Positions 8,271-17,516 are shown, counted from the first letter of the stretch. The stretch is DNA of 55,949 nt from Bacteroides faecichinchillae JCM 17102 (GCF_000614145.1 NZ_BAKK01000030.1:1-55949); one strand, 5' to 3'. The notes: a model not told the origin generated them from the sequence alone. A program made the numbers and translations.

Positions 8271-11200
8271 ATGAATTTAAGAACCTTTATTGAACGCCCT
8301 GTATTATCGGCAGTCATTTCTATTACGATTGTCGTTGTGGGTATCATCGGGTTGTTCAGTCTACCCGTAGAGCAGTATCCGGATATTGCTCCCCCTACTA
8401 TTATGGTGAGTACCACCTATTATGGTGCCAGTGCAGAAACTTTGCAGAAAAGTGTAGTTGCTCCTTTGGAAGAAGCGATCAATGGTGTGGAGGATATGAC
8501 ATACATGACTTCTTCGGCTACTAATTCCGGTTCAGTGAGTATTACCGTTTACTTTAAACAGGGAACAGATCCGGATATGGCGGCTGTCAATGTGCAGAAT
8601 CGTGTATCAAGAGCTACGGGACAGCTTCCGGCAGAAGTAACCCAGGTGGGTGTAACTACTTCCAAACGTCAAACTAGTATTTTGCAGATGTTCTCATTAT
8701 ACAGCCCGGACGATAGCTATGACGAAAACTTCCTTTCCAACTATATTAGTATTAACCTGAAACCGCAGATACTGCGTATTTCCGGTGTAGGTGACTTGAT
8801 GATTATGGGAGGTGAGTATAGTATGCGTGTGTGGATGAAGCCTGATATAATGGCACAGTATAAACTGATCCCATCGGATATCACTGCAGTACTTTCCGAA
8901 CAGAATATTGAATCTGCAACTGGTTCGTTTGGTGAGAATTCTAACGAAACCTATCAGTATACAATGAAGTATAAAGGACGTCTGATTACTCCGGAAGAAT
9001 TTGGAGAGATTGTCATTCGTTCTACAGACAATGGCGAGGTTTTGAAACTGAAAGACATTGCCGAAATACAGCTTGGTCAGGATAGTTATGCGTATCATGG
9101 TGGTATGGACGGTCATCCGGGTATTTCGTGTATGGTTTTCCAGACGGCAGGTTCTAATGCTACCCAAGTAAACCAGCAGATTGATGACTTACTTGAAGAA
9201 GTAAGTAAAGATCTTCCGCGTGGTGTGGAACTGACACAGATGATGAGTTCGAATGACTTCCTGTTCGCTTCCATCCATGAAGTAGTGAAGACGTTGATTG
9301 AAGCTATCATTCTGGTGATTCTTGTGGTATATGTCTTCTTGCAAGATTTCCGTTCTACGTTAATTCCTTTGGTGGGAATTGTTGTTTCATTGGTCGGTAC
9401 ATTCGCATTTATGGCTTTGGCAGGATTCAGTATCAATTTGCTTACTTTGTTTGCGTTGGTGCTTGTGATTGGTACGGTGGTGGATGATGCCATTATTGTC
9501 GTCGAGGCGGTGCAGGCGAGGTTTGATGTGGGATATAGATCATCGTATATGGCAAGTATCGATGCGATGAAAGGAATCAGTAATGCTGTCATTACTTCTT
9601 CACTTGTGTTTATGGCAGTATTTATTCCGGTATCATTTATGGGAGGTACTTCCGGTACGTTCTATACTCAGTTTGGTCTGACAATGGCGGTGGCTGTCGG
9701 TATATCAGCTGTCAATGCATTAACATTAAGTCCGGCATTGTGTGCTTTGTTACTGAAGCCTTATATTAATGAAGACGGGACACAGAAGAATAATTTTGCG
9801 GCGCGATTCCGTAAGGCATTCAATTCGGCTTTTGATATAATGGTTGAAAAATATAAGAATATCGTATTGTTCTTTATCAAGCGTAAGTGGCTGACTTGGT
9901 CGTTGCTGGCATGTTCTATAGTACTATTGGTTTTTCTGATGAACACTACTAAGACCAGTCTGGTTCCTGACGAAGATCAGGGTGTGATATTCGTCAATGT
10001 AAGTACAGCGTCAGGCAGTTCATTGACGACGACTGACGAAGTGATGGAACGTGTTGAAAAGCGTATGATGGAAATTCCTCAGATTGCTCACGTACAGAAA
10101 GTTTCCGGTTACGGATTATTGGCAGGACAGGGAAGTTCGTTTGGTATGTTGATTCTGAAGTTGAAACCCTGGGGTGAACGTCCGAATGATGAAGATAATG
10201 TACAGGCTGTAATTGGTCAGGTGTACGTTCGTACGGCTGATATTAAAGATGCTAGTGTCTTTGCTATATCTCCAGGTATGATTCCGGGTTATGGTATGGG
10301 TAATGCATTGGAACTTCATATGCAGGATAAGATGGGTGGTGATATCAATGAATTCTTTACGACTACCCAGCAATATTTGGGAGCATTGAATCAGCGTCCT
10401 GAGATTTCGATGGCATATTCTACGTTTGACGTTCGTTATCCACAATGGACCGTAGATGTGGACGCTGCTAAATGTAAACGTGCCGGTATTACTCCTGATG
10501 CAGTGTTGAGTACCCTTTCCGGTTATTATGGAGGTCAGTATGTATCCAACTTCAATCGTTTCTCTAAAGTGTATAGAGTAATGATTCAGGCAGATCCGTT
10601 ATTCCGCTTGGATGAGACCTCTCTTGATAATGCTTTTGTACGTATGTCGAATGGTGAGATGGCTCCGTTAAGCCAGTTTGTTACATTAACACGTAGCTAT
10701 GGTGCAGAATCATTGAGTCGTTTTAATATGTATAACTCTATTGCGGTAAATGCAATGCCGGCAGATGGTTACAGTACCGGAGATGCAATCAAAGCAGTGC
10801 AGGAAACTGCGGAACAAGCTCTTCCCAAAGGATATGGTTATGATTACGGAGGTATTACTCGTGAGGAAAATCAGCAAAGTGGTACGACGATTATCATTTT
10901 CGGTATATGCTTCCTGATGATTTACTTGATTCTGAGTGCATTATACGAGAGTTTTCTCATTCCGTTTGCTGTTCTTTTGAGCGTACCTAGCGGATTGATG
11001 GGAAGTTTCCTTTTTGCCAGGATGTTCGGATTAGAGAACAATATCTATCTGCAAACGGGATTGATCATGTTGATTGGTTTGCTGGCGAAGACGGCTATCT
11101 TGCTGACAGAGTATGCTGCCGAACGTCGTAAGGCAGGAATGGGACTGGTTGCTTCTGCGGTAAGTGCTGCTAAAGCTCGTCTTCGTCCGATTCTGATGAC

Positions 11201-11468
11201 AGCATTGACGATGATCTTCGGTCTGTTCCCTTTGATGTTGTCTAGTGGGGTAGGTGCGAATGGTAACCGTTCATTGGGTACAGGTGTAGTCGGTGGTATG
11301 ACTATCGGTACGTTAGCTTTACTTTTCATTGTTCCGACTTTGTTCATTGCTTTCCAATGGTTGCAGGAGCGTTTGCGCCCTATGCAAAGTGTACCTACAG
11401 AGGACTGGCAGATCGAAGAAGAAATTAAGATAAGTAACGAAGAAAAGTCTGAGGCAGGAAAGAAATGA
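8271..11468 (+). CDS. RND multidrug efflux permease (AcrB/HAE1 type)
   Basis: The 1065 residues are the normal length for HAE1 pumps. The start MNLRTFIERPVLSAVISI is TM1. The proton-relay segment in TM4 carries the paired Asp (GTVVDDAIIVVEAV, about residues 402-415). The TM10 counterpart reads GLLAKTAILLTEYA: the essential Lys is kept, while the Asn that usually follows is Thr. Two large periplasmic loops with porter and docking domains are present. The protein exports drugs, detergents or bile components from the periplasm or inner membrane using the proton gradient. The gene is 3 nt after the adaptor and 45 nt before the channel gene. Confidence 0.95.
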   Translation: MNLRTFIERPVLSAVISITIVVVGIIGLFSLPVEQYPDIAPPTIMVSTTYYGASAETLQKSVVAPLEEAINGVEDMTYMTSSATNSGSVSITVYFKQGTDPDMAAVNVQNRVSRATGQLPAEVTQVGVTTSKRQTSILQMFSLYSPDDSYDENFLSNYISINLKPQILRISGVGDLMIMGGEYSMRVWMKPDIMAQYKLIPSDITAVLSEQNIESATGSFGENSNETYQYTMKYKGRLITPEEFGEIVIRSTDNGEVLKLKDIAEIQLGQDSYAYHGGMDGHPGISCMVFQTAGSNATQVNQQIDDLLEEVSKDLPRGVELTQMMSSNDFLFASIHEVVKTLIEAIILVILVVYVFLQDFRSTLIPLVGIVVSLVGTFAFMALAGFSINLLTLFALVLVIGTVVDDAIIVVEAVQARFDVGYRSSYMASIDAMKGISNAVITSSLVFMAVFIPVSFMGGTSGTFYTQFGLTMAVAVGISAVNALTLSPALCALLLKPYINEDGTQKNNFAARFRKAFNSAFDIMVEKYKNIVLFFIKRKWLTWSLLACSIVLLVFLMNTTKTSLVPDEDQGVIFVNVSTASGSSLTTTDEVMERVEKRMMEIPQIAHVQKVSGYGLLAGQGSSFGMLILKLKPWGERPNDEDNVQAVIGQVYVRTADIKDASVFAISPGMIPGYGMGNALELHMQDKMGGDINEFFTTTQQYLGALNQRPEISMAYSTFDVRYPQWTVDVDAAKCKRAGITPDAVLSTLSGYYGGQYVSNFNRFSKVYRVMIQADPLFRLDETSLDNAFVRMSNGEMAPLSQFVTLTRSYGAESLSRFNMYNSIAVNAMPADGYSTGDAIKAVQETAEQALPKGYGYDYGGITREENQQSGTTIIIFGICFLMIYLILSALYESFLIPFAVLLSVPSGLMGSFLFARMFGLENNIYLQTGLIMLIGLLAKTAILLTEYAAERRKAGMGLVASAVSAAKARLRPILMTALTMIFGLFPLMLSSGVGANGNRSLGTGVVGGMTIGTLALLFIVPTLFIAFQWLQERLRPMQSVPTEDWQIEEEIKISNEEKSEAGKK

Positions 11469-11513
11469 TTCACTATAAGAGTGACACAGAGTTTTCAATT
11501 ATAAAAAAGAAAT

Positions 11514-12878
11514 ATGAGAAAAATAATACTATTATCCGCAGTGACAGTCATGTTGAGTAGTTGCGGTATTTATAATAAATACAAGTCGGTTTCGGAAGTT
11601 CCCGAGGGACTTTATGGCAGCGAGTCAGTCGCTGCCACCGATACGACGAATTTTGGGAATCTTTCTTGGCGGGAAGTATTTACCGATCCACATCTACAGG
11701 TACTGATAGATTCGGTTCTGGTGAAGAATACGGATATGCAGACAGCTCATTTGCGTGTGAAAGAAGCGGAAGCTTCTTTGATGACGGCGAAGTTATCCTA
11801 TTTGCCTTCTTTGTTTCTTTCACCGGAAGGAACAGCCAGTAGTTTTGATAAGGGAAAGGCTACACAAACCTATTCATTGCCTGTGACTGCTTCTTGGGAA
11901 CTGGATATTTTTGGCCGTACCACGAATACGAAACGTAGTGCAAAAGCAGCTTACCAACAAAGTAAGGAATATGAGCAAGCTGTAAAAACGCAATTAGTAT
12001 CTGCCGTAGCCAACAATTATTATACTTTGTTGATGCTCGATGCTCAATACGATATTGCCGTAGCTACGGAAAAAGCATGGCAGGAAACAGTAAGAGCTTC
12101 ACGTGCCATGAAGAAAGCAGGTATGATGAATGAAGCCGGATTGGCTCAGACAGAGGCTAACTATTATACAATTCGTACGACAGTACTCGATTTGAAAGAG
12201 CAAATCAATCAGGTAGAAAACTCCATGAGTCTATTGCTGGCGGAAGTTCCTCATACTGTTCAGCGTGGTAAATTGAATAATCAACAGTTGCCGGAAAACT
12301 TCTCCATAGGAGTTCCTTTGCAAATGCTTTCCAATCGTCCGGATGTACGTAGTGCCGAATATTCTTTGGCACAGGCTTTCTATTCGACAAACTCTGCGCG
12401 TGCTTCTTTCTATCCTTCTATTACTTTGAGTGGTAGTGCCGGCTGGACGAATAATGCCGGAAGTATGATTCTAAATCCGGGTAAGTTTCTTGCTTCAGCA
12501 GTAGCTTCTCTGACGCAACCTCTATTTAATAAAGGTACAAATATCGCCCGATTGAAAATAGCGAAAGCTCAACAGGAAGAAGCCCGCCTCAATTTTGAAC
12601 AGACATTATTGAATGCAGGTGTGGAGGTAAACGAAGCATTGGTACAGTATCAGACAGCTCGCGAGAAAGCTGCTTTCTATGAGAAACAGGTTGCTTCCTT
12701 GCAGACAGCTGTCAAGAGTACCAATCTTTTAATGAAACATAGCGATATAACTTATCTGGAAGTCCTGACCGCACAGCAAACGTTGCTGAATGCTCAGCTT
12801 TCTCAAGTGGCAAACCGCTTTACTGAAATCCAGGGAATGATTACTCTATATCAGTCGCTGGGTGGTGGTAGGATGTAG
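11514..12878 (+). CDS. OprM/NodT-family outer-membrane efflux lipoprotein
   Basis: The 454-residue protein has a lipoprotein signal with lipobox MLSSC (Cys17). Two structural repeats of beta-strand plus long helix follow, and the conserved NodT/OprM segment ELDIFGR (about residues 140-146) is present. It is the outer-membrane channel of the RND pump encoded just upstream. A TetR-type regulator follows after 9 nt, giving adaptor-permease-channel-regulator order. It is lipid-anchored, unlike the TolC-like protein at 2857-4176, so the two exporters in this region carry distinct channels. Confidence 0.92.
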   Translation: MRKIILLSAVTVMLSSCGIYNKYKSVSEVPEGLYGSESVAATDTTNFGNLSWREVFTDPHLQVLIDSVLVKNTDMQTAHLRVKEAEASLMTAKLSYLPSLFLSPEGTASSFDKGKATQTYSLPVTASWELDIFGRTTNTKRSAKAAYQQSKEYEQAVKTQLVSAVANNYYTLLMLDAQYDIAVATEKAWQETVRASRAMKKAGMMNEAGLAQTEANYYTIRTTVLDLKEQINQVENSMSLLLAEVPHTVQRGKLNNQQLPENFSIGVPLQMLSNRPDVRSAEYSLAQAFYSTNSARASFYPSITLSGSAGWTNNAGSMILNPGKFLASAVASLTQPLFNKGTNIARLKIAKAQQEEARLNFEQTLLNAGVEVNEALVQYQTAREKAAFYEKQVASLQTAVKSTNLLMKHSDITYLEVLTAQQTLLNAQLSQVANRFTEIQGMITLYQSLGGGRM

Positions 12879-12887
12879 GAGGATAGT

Positions 12888-13496
12888 ATGAATCCTGAAA
12901 CGCTACGGAGTCAGATACTCGATTACACGAAACGGGAAATGTCTCTGCATGGAACTAACGGACTGACTATGGATGACATAGCTAAGGGGATGAAGATGTC
13001 GAAGCGTACGCTCTATAAACTTTTTCCCAGCAAGGTTTGTCTGTTTCGTGTTTGCCTTTCTGATTTTGCTAATAAGATCAGAGGCAGTGTACAGCAGAAG
13101 CAAATACGGATGGATAGTTCGTGCATGGGGCATCTTTTTATAACTGTAAACGGGTATCTCACTCTGTTACATTCGATGGGGAAGACTTTACTGTTGGATA
13201 TTGCCGAAGATGATGAGTACCGTTCTTCTTTTGAACGGGAAAATACGTTCTGGCTACAACAGTTCATTGATATACTGACACATTGTAAAATTTGTGGCTT
13301 TCTACTTCCTGAAGTCGATACGGATCGTTTTGCAGCGGAATTGCGGGAAGCAATTTATCAGAGTTGTCTGCAAGGCACTCCGTATATAGTGCAACGGATG
13401 TTGAATTATATGCTTTTACGAGGACTTTTTAAGATGGATGGGATTCGTTATATTGATGAACATCTGGCATTCGATAAGTTAAATGTTTGTGTTTGA
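12888..13496 (+). CDS. TetR/AcrR-family regulator of the RND operon
   Basis: The 202-residue protein has an N-terminal TetR helix-turn-helix (about residues 24-52: GLTMDDIAKGMKMSKRTLYK) and an all-helical ligand domain. It is the last gene of the pump operon, 9 nt after the channel gene, so it is probably an autoregulatory repressor that releases when a pump substrate binds. With the divergent AraC-type gene, the operon may have both a repressor and an activator. A strong intrinsic terminator follows at 13503-13536. Confidence 0.88.
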   Translation: MNPETLRSQILDYTKREMSLHGTNGLTMDDIAKGMKMSKRTLYKLFPSKVCLFRVCLSDFANKIRGSVQQKQIRMDSSCMGHLFITVNGYLTLLHSMGKTLLLDIAEDDEYRSSFERENTFWLQQFIDILTHCKICGFLLPEVDTDRFAAELREAIYQSCLQGTPYIVQRMLNYMLLRGLFKMDGIRYIDEHLAFDKLNVCV

Positions 13497-13502
13497 AGAG
13501 AG

Positions 13503-13536
13503 AAAGCGTATCTGAGTAAAAACGGATACGCTTTTT
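13503..13536 (+). terminator. Intrinsic terminator of the RND operon
   Basis: Stem AAAGCGTATC / GATACGCTTT (10 bp) with a 12-nt loop, running into TTTTTC, seven bases after the TetR-type stop codon. Confidence 0.85.
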
Positions 13537-13590
13537 CATTTGTAATGAGCCTTCTATTTCAGGATTCAGGTATTCTTTTAGCAAGTAAAG

Positions 13591-13623
13591 ATTGTCTGTT
13601 TCAGTTTATAATCTGTATATTTG
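13591..13623 (+). promoter_or_regulatory. Bacteroides-type promoter of the beta-flower lipoprotein
   Basis: The -7 box TATATTTG (13616-13623) is preceded by ATTG (13591-13594) with a 21-nt spacer. The string GTATATTTGCGGATAATA around the -7 box is repeated almost exactly before the unrelated lipoprotein gene at 16656. Confidence 0.65.
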
Positions 13624-13656
13624 CGGATAATAAAAATGAATTTTATATTATAAAAT

Positions 13657-14127
13657 ATGAAAAAGTTACTTCTAATTTTATTCGTTATTGGGGGATTAGT
13701 ATCGGGATGTAGTAAAGATGATGATAAACCTGTTATTCCGCAGGAAGCAGAAGTCACCTTATTTGATAAGAATATAAAACCTATCGCTTATATAAATTAT
13801 GTGGATGATGATTTGACTATTTATATGTGGGACGGCATTCCGGTGGCTTATTTGGAGGAATCTGGACTGATTTATCATTTCAACGGGCAATTTCTGGGGT
13901 GGTATATGAACGGTGTGATATATGATAAAGAAGGCTATGCAGTTGCCGCTAAAAAAGGTGTTGTAAGAGGAGAAATAAAAATGAATGAAACGTATGCGGA
14001 ATCAGTGATAAAAGGAGTGAAGCACGTTAAACCTATTCCTCATGTTCACTCATTAAAACCGAAAACCCCGTCTTTTCGGGATAAATGGAGTGAAACTTCT
14101 TTGACTGACTTTTTTCTTCCCCAATAA
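13657..14127 (+). CDS. Small lipoprotein with 4-fold beta-flower-like domain
   Basis: The 156-residue protein has a lipoprotein signal with lipobox LVSGC (Cys18). The mature part is a string of short beta-hairpin units, each built around a turn plus an aromatic or hydrophobic strand: VTLFDKNIKPIAYI, LTIYMWDGIPVAYL, LIYHFNGQFLGWY, GVIYDKEGYAVA. This repetition matches what I recall of the '4-fold beta flower' fold described for Bacteroides proteins. The function of that family is unknown to me. The C-terminal 45 residues are basic and Pro/His-rich. It has its own promoter and a downstream hairpin, so it is monocistronic. Confidence 0.65.
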   Translation: MKKLLLILFVIGGLVSGCSKDDDKPVIPQEAEVTLFDKNIKPIAYINYVDDDLTIYMWDGIPVAYLEESGLIYHFNGQFLGWYMNGVIYDKEGYAVAAKKGVVRGEIKMNETYAESVIKGVKHVKPIPHVHSLKPKTPSFRDKWSETSLTDFFLPQ

Positions 14128-14137
14128 AAAAAGGAAA

Positions 14138-14165
14138 AATCAGCATCTCAAATTGAGTGCTGATT
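14138..14165. terminator. Hairpin between convergent genes
   Basis: Stem AATCAGCA(t)CTCA / TGAG TGCTGATT, 12 bp with one bulge and a 3-nt loop, 10 nt after the beta-flower stop codon. It has an A-rich left flank and no T tract on the right, so it would terminate minus-strand transcription better than plus-strand. Confidence 0.55.
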
Positions 14166-14251
14166 AGAGGTGAGGTGATTGTTTATTAATGATTCTCTAT
14201 GATAATTCTTTAAATTGAATGCTGAATAAAAGCTAGTTATAAACTGTTTTT

Positions 14252-15220
14252 TTACTTGTCTATCACTTTCAAGCTCATATTTCTTACACTGATGGCTGCA
14301 TCAAATGTGCCGGGTACTTCCCATCCGAAATTCATCCCGCAGATTTCCATATCCTCCCAAGTCGTATCCTTAAAAAAGCCCTTTGATTTCATTTTCTCAA
14401 TAGCTTCTTTAATCAGAGGCAGCACATCTACTTTAGCCTGATGCCATTGTTTATCGTGAAAAGTGATATTGCCCCATACGGGTAATTGGGGAACATTATA
14501 AATATAAGTGGAAGTATCTAAATCCCAAGAAATAGTTTCCTTGTCAGTCATCTGTTGATGCCGGTAATCATAAGAAGGAATACCCAGCCAAATGAAGGTG
14601 TTAAAGTCCGGAGCCTCACTATTGATATTTCTCAAAACGAAGTAAAAGGGAGTTTGAGCTGTATGTAATTTCGGATTATACTCACTGTCGGACATCTTCC
14701 TCTCACATTTCTCCAATTTTATCTCCATCGAAAAATTCAATTGTTTCACTTTGCCTATATTGGGCTGACTTTTGAAGTTCTGCTCAATCAAAAGATGAGG
14801 CCATGGCTCATTCTCTTCCCGTGGCTTATCATACTCTTGGCTTGTATTGATTTCCAACCATAAGCTGCCATCTTGATTCCAGATAACTTTTTTCCCTTGA
14901 TTAGCATAAGTGATAGAGCCATCCTGATTCCTTATCGGTAGTGTATTTCCTAAATCGTGTTTACTGTTCCATTGAGCTATTTTCCAAATAGGCTTTTGGG
15001 CCTGTTTCTCAAAATAGAGCGTATCTACGCAGGCTTTTTCCCATCCACCTTTCTCTTCCACTATCTTAGTATTCAGAGGACTGAGTGCGAATCCATCTTC
15101 AAATGCAATGTCTCCGAAAGCTTCCCATTCGTCTACAGGCGAGGCAAAGCTGAAACAAATACATAGATTTAACAGTAGACTACTCCACACCGACAACTTT
15201 ATAATACTTCTTTTTTTCAT
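14252..15220 (-). CDS. Unrecognised secreted protein, 322 aa
   Basis: An N-terminal signal peptide (MKKRSIIKL... to FSFAS, about residue 27) has no clear lipobox. The mature protein is rich in Trp, Asn and acidic residues and in beta-strand-like segments (KVIWNQDGSLWLEI, TPFYFVLRNI, FNTFIWLGIPSY, MEICGMNFGWEVPG). The latter part resembles the rhythm of jelly-roll or carbohydrate-binding domains, but I recognise no family. It is monocistronic and flanked by a hairpin at its 3' end. Periplasmic or surface location is inferred from the signal only. Confidence 0.6.
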   Translation of the reverse strand: MKKRSIIKLSVWSSLLLNLCICFSFASPVDEWEAFGDIAFEDGFALSPLNTKIVEEKGGWEKACVDTLYFEKQAQKPIWKIAQWNSKHDLGNTLPIRNQDGSITYANQGKKVIWNQDGSLWLEINTSQEYDKPREENEPWPHLLIEQNFKSQPNIGKVKQLNFSMEIKLEKCERKMSDSEYNPKLHTAQTPFYFVLRNINSEAPDFNTFIWLGIPSYDYRHQQMTDKETISWDLDTSTYIYNVPQLPVWGNITFHDKQWHQAKVDVLPLIKEAIEKMKSKGFFKDTTWEDMEICGMNFGWEVPGTFDAAISVRNMSLKVIDK

Positions 15221-15791
15221 ATCTTTGATACTTTTAAGAGTCTGTTTAAGATTAGTTGAAATTAAGATTCTAAGTAAGTTTCCGTTTCAGCTGAAGTATC
15301 AATTTATTGGGAGTGCATAGACTTTTCCTAAAAATGTATTAGACTGGTTTAACGAAAACCGATCTCCAAATATAAAGTAAAGCGCTCGGACTTGCAAGAA
15401 AGAAACTGAAAATATGATTTATATATGTTCGGTAATGCCGTTTTTATTCAATTAAACTTTGTTGCTAATTCTCGTCCTTAGTATTATTCATAAACATTAG
15501 AATATGAAAGAATGTATTAATGGCATAAATAAGAATTTATTTCATACCTTTGTAATGCGTAAATTACTTTTGATCGGAAGGAAATTTGTTCTTTCAAGAA
15601 ATAAAGTATACTTTTGTAAGAAAGAAACTATAACCGCAAGTTCTGATTATGAAACCGGAACTTTTGATTATGTAATCAAAAGTTTCAGTTATATAACCGG
15701 AGCTTGCGGTTATAGTTTTATATTAAGGAAAAGAATGTTTTCTATTAATACAGAGCAAGTTATCTCTTAATCGAGAATAAGTTTTCTATTA
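15221..15791. other. Leader and intergenic region before the HU-like gene
   Basis: This is 571 nt without a convincing protein gene. It contains a -7 box TACCTTTG at 15545-15552, and downstream of it, inside the presumed 5' leader of the HU-like gene, a 94-nt palindrome (15625-15718). An 88-codon frame at 15504-15770 runs through the palindrome and is probably not translated. Confidence 0.5.
15625..15718. repeat. 94-nt near-perfect palindrome in the leader of the HU-like gene
   Basis: Two 46-nt arms (15625-15670 and 15673-15718) are separated by only TG. They differ at seven positions, and four of those form G-U pairs in RNA, leaving three mismatches in 46. Inner ends read CTTTTGATTA / TAATCAAAAG and outer ends AAACTATAACCGCAAG / CTTGCGGTTATAGTTT. 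Short motifs (ATAACCG, TTTTGATTA) recur inside each arm. If transcribed from the -7 box at 15545, it would form one very long hairpin 73 nt before the HU-like start codon. Confidence 0.85.
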
Positions 15792-16472
15792 ATGGCCAAC
15801 AGTATATCTAATAATGAAATAAAAACAAGAACTATGGCAAGGTACATCATGGAAGAAATGCCCGACATACAAGGAACGGGCGAACGGATACTTTATCCAA
15901 AACTGGCAAGGATCGAACAAGTTTCTACCGAAGATCTGATATACGAAATAACATCCTGTAGCGGATTTAATAGGGGAGTTGTAGAAGGAGTACTTGCGGA
16001 AGTAGCTATCGAAATGGCATATTTGATGGCAAATGGTAAATCTGTGAAGTTGGATGGTATCGGAACGTTTACACCATCTCTCACGTTATGCAGTGACAAG
16101 GAGCGCGAGAAACCGGGTGAAGGAGAAACTCACCGGAACGCGCGAAGCATTATGGTAGGGAATGTGAATTTTCGTGTGGAAAAGACGATGATAAGACGTA
16201 TCAATGAACGGTGTGATTTGGAAAGGGCTCCCTGGAAACCACGACGTTCTTCGAAAAAATATTCATCTGAACAACGGCTGGCTTTGGCAGTGAAGTATCT
16301 GGAGCATCATCCTTATCTGACAGTTCGTGAATATCAGAAAATGACAGGATTATTGCGTACGACAGCTACCGAAGAGTTACGCCAATGGGCAAAACAACCC
16401 GATTCGGGTATCGGAATTGACGGGTGGGGAACACATCGGATTTATATAAAGAAAGTGGTTACTTCTCTCTAA
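15792..16472 (+). CDS. HU-like family DNA-binding protein with C-terminal extension
   Basis: The 226-residue protein has an N-terminal HU/IHF-like domain (about 10-130). The core VEGVLAEVAIEMAYLMANGK then SVKLDGIGTFTPSL matches the Bacteroidetes HU-like class that carries the GxGTF turn. A basic linker (about 140-158, PWKPRRSSKKY) and a C-terminal helical domain (about 160-226, YLTVREYQKMTGLLRTTATE) follow; the latter looks like a winged helix. Such proteins bind DNA and are common as solitary genes in Bacteroides, but their roles are mostly unknown. The long palindrome upstream is a natural candidate binding site or RNA regulator for this gene; that is inference. Confidence 0.78.
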   Translation: MANSISNNEIKTRTMARYIMEEMPDIQGTGERILYPKLARIEQVSTEDLIYEITSCSGFNRGVVEGVLAEVAIEMAYLMANGKSVKLDGIGTFTPSLTLCSDKEREKPGEGETHRNARSIMVGNVNFRVEKTMIRRINERCDLERAPWKPRRSSKKYSSEQRLALAVKYLEHHPYLTVREYQKMTGLLRTTATEELRQWAKQPDSGIGIDGWGTHRIYIKKVVTSL

Positions 16473-16559
16473 AAACTGTTGTTTCTTATAAATATGTGAA
16501 GCGAGTCAGAGAGCTATATTTTTCCCGATAGAGGTAATCTATTTCTGTACATAATTGTG

Positions 16560-16567
16560 TATATTTG
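16560..16567 (+). promoter_or_regulatory. -7 box of the lipoprotein gene at 16656
   Basis: TATATTTG, embedded in GTATATTTGCGGATAATA, the same 18-nt string found before the beta-flower lipoprotein. No clear -33 box is seen. Confidence 0.55.
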
Positions 16568-16655
16568 CGGATAATAGATACTTCTGCTATACTATTATAT
16601 TATGAATTAATTGTGAATACATGCTTTAAGAAGAATTAATCTAAGTACCAGATAT

Positions 16656-17516
16656 ATGAAAACAAAAACTTTATTAGGCTTTTTATTTTTGCTTGCCACT
16701 GTGTTATCTCTTACTTCTTGCCAAGACAATACTGAAATTATTTTGTTTAGTGGTTCGGAACTGAACAATGAAACAGGAACTTGTACTAATACAGTTTCTA
16801 ATGCTACGCTATACTTGAATGGAAGTTTGAGCATGGATATTGGAATTGCCAATGGAAAAGGAGGTTATTCGGCTCATAGTTCTGATGAAACGATAGTGAC
16901 AGCAATTGTAAAAAATGATCGTCTATTACTGAATGCGCATGATAAAAAAGGAAAAACTAAGGTGACTATTAGTGATAAAGATGGGAATTCTGCAAAACTG
17001 CCCGTAGAAGTTTCTTATGGAGTTGCATCATTGTATGGTAGAACCGAACAGATTTCGGTGATTGTGGATAATGTATATTGGAAAGACGAAGAATTGCAAG
17101 AGGCAGTAAGAGAAGAACTGAGGTCTTACTCTTTTTTAAAACAAGGGAACGAATGTATTTTGCAGCCTGAAGATGTAAATACATATCTGAAAGAGAATTC
17201 TAAAGGTAAGTTTACTCTTGAAACAGGTAATGAAGAAGGAAAAAGAGAGGGGATTTATCAAATAAAAATAGATGATACCTTGACTGGAGATTTCGGGTAT
17301 ACCTTTGAGTTTACGTATAATGATAACAATGAAAAGCATACTTTCTTCTTAAATCCGAAGTTGAAAAGCGCTTCTGTGAAGAGCGTAGCACCTGCTCCTA
17401 TTCTTTTTGTAGAAGATATAACTGATATTCAACCAGTGACATCAGTCCAATTACCCGAAAATAGTAGGGTGATTTATGTCTTTTATTCGAATCTTATGCA
17501 ATTAAGACCGTTATAA
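16656..17516 (+). CDS. Unrecognised lipoprotein, 286 aa
   Basis: Signal peptide with lipobox LTSC (Cys22) is followed by QDNTE. Residues 45-125 look like an Ig-like beta-sandwich of the type found in Bacteroides surface proteins (ATLYLNGSLSMDIGIANGKG, ETIVTAIVKNDRLLLNAHDK, VTISDKDGNSAKLPVEV), broadly similar to BACON or Big domains. The second half (about 130-250) is acidic and mixed. I do not recognise the whole protein. Promoter sequence is shared with the lipoprotein gene 3 kb upstream, which suggests co-regulation. Confidence 0.6.
   Translation: MKTKTLLGFLFLLATVLSLTSCQDNTEIILFSGSELNNETGTCTNTVSNATLYLNGSLSMDIGIANGKGGYSAHSSDETIVTAIVKNDRLLLNAHDKKGKTKVTISDKDGNSAKLPVEVSYGVASLYGRTEQISVIVDNVYWKDEELQEAVREELRSYSFLKQGNECILQPEDVNTYLKENSKGKFTLETGNEEGKREGIYQIKIDDTLTGDFGYTFEFTYNDNNEKHTFFLNPKLKSASVKSVAPAPILFVEDITDIQPVTSVQLPENSRVIYVFYSNLMQLRPL

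Noticed and set aside
8697..9592. Minus-strand frames of 156 and 159 codons inside the RND permease gene
   Set aside because: They lie wholly within a well-supported plus-strand gene and have the biased composition of antisense frames.
15504..15770. 88-codon plus-strand frame before the HU-like gene
   Set aside because: It runs straight through both arms of the palindrome, its first codons precede the -7 box, and the product has no family resemblance; it is best read as a by-product of the repeat.
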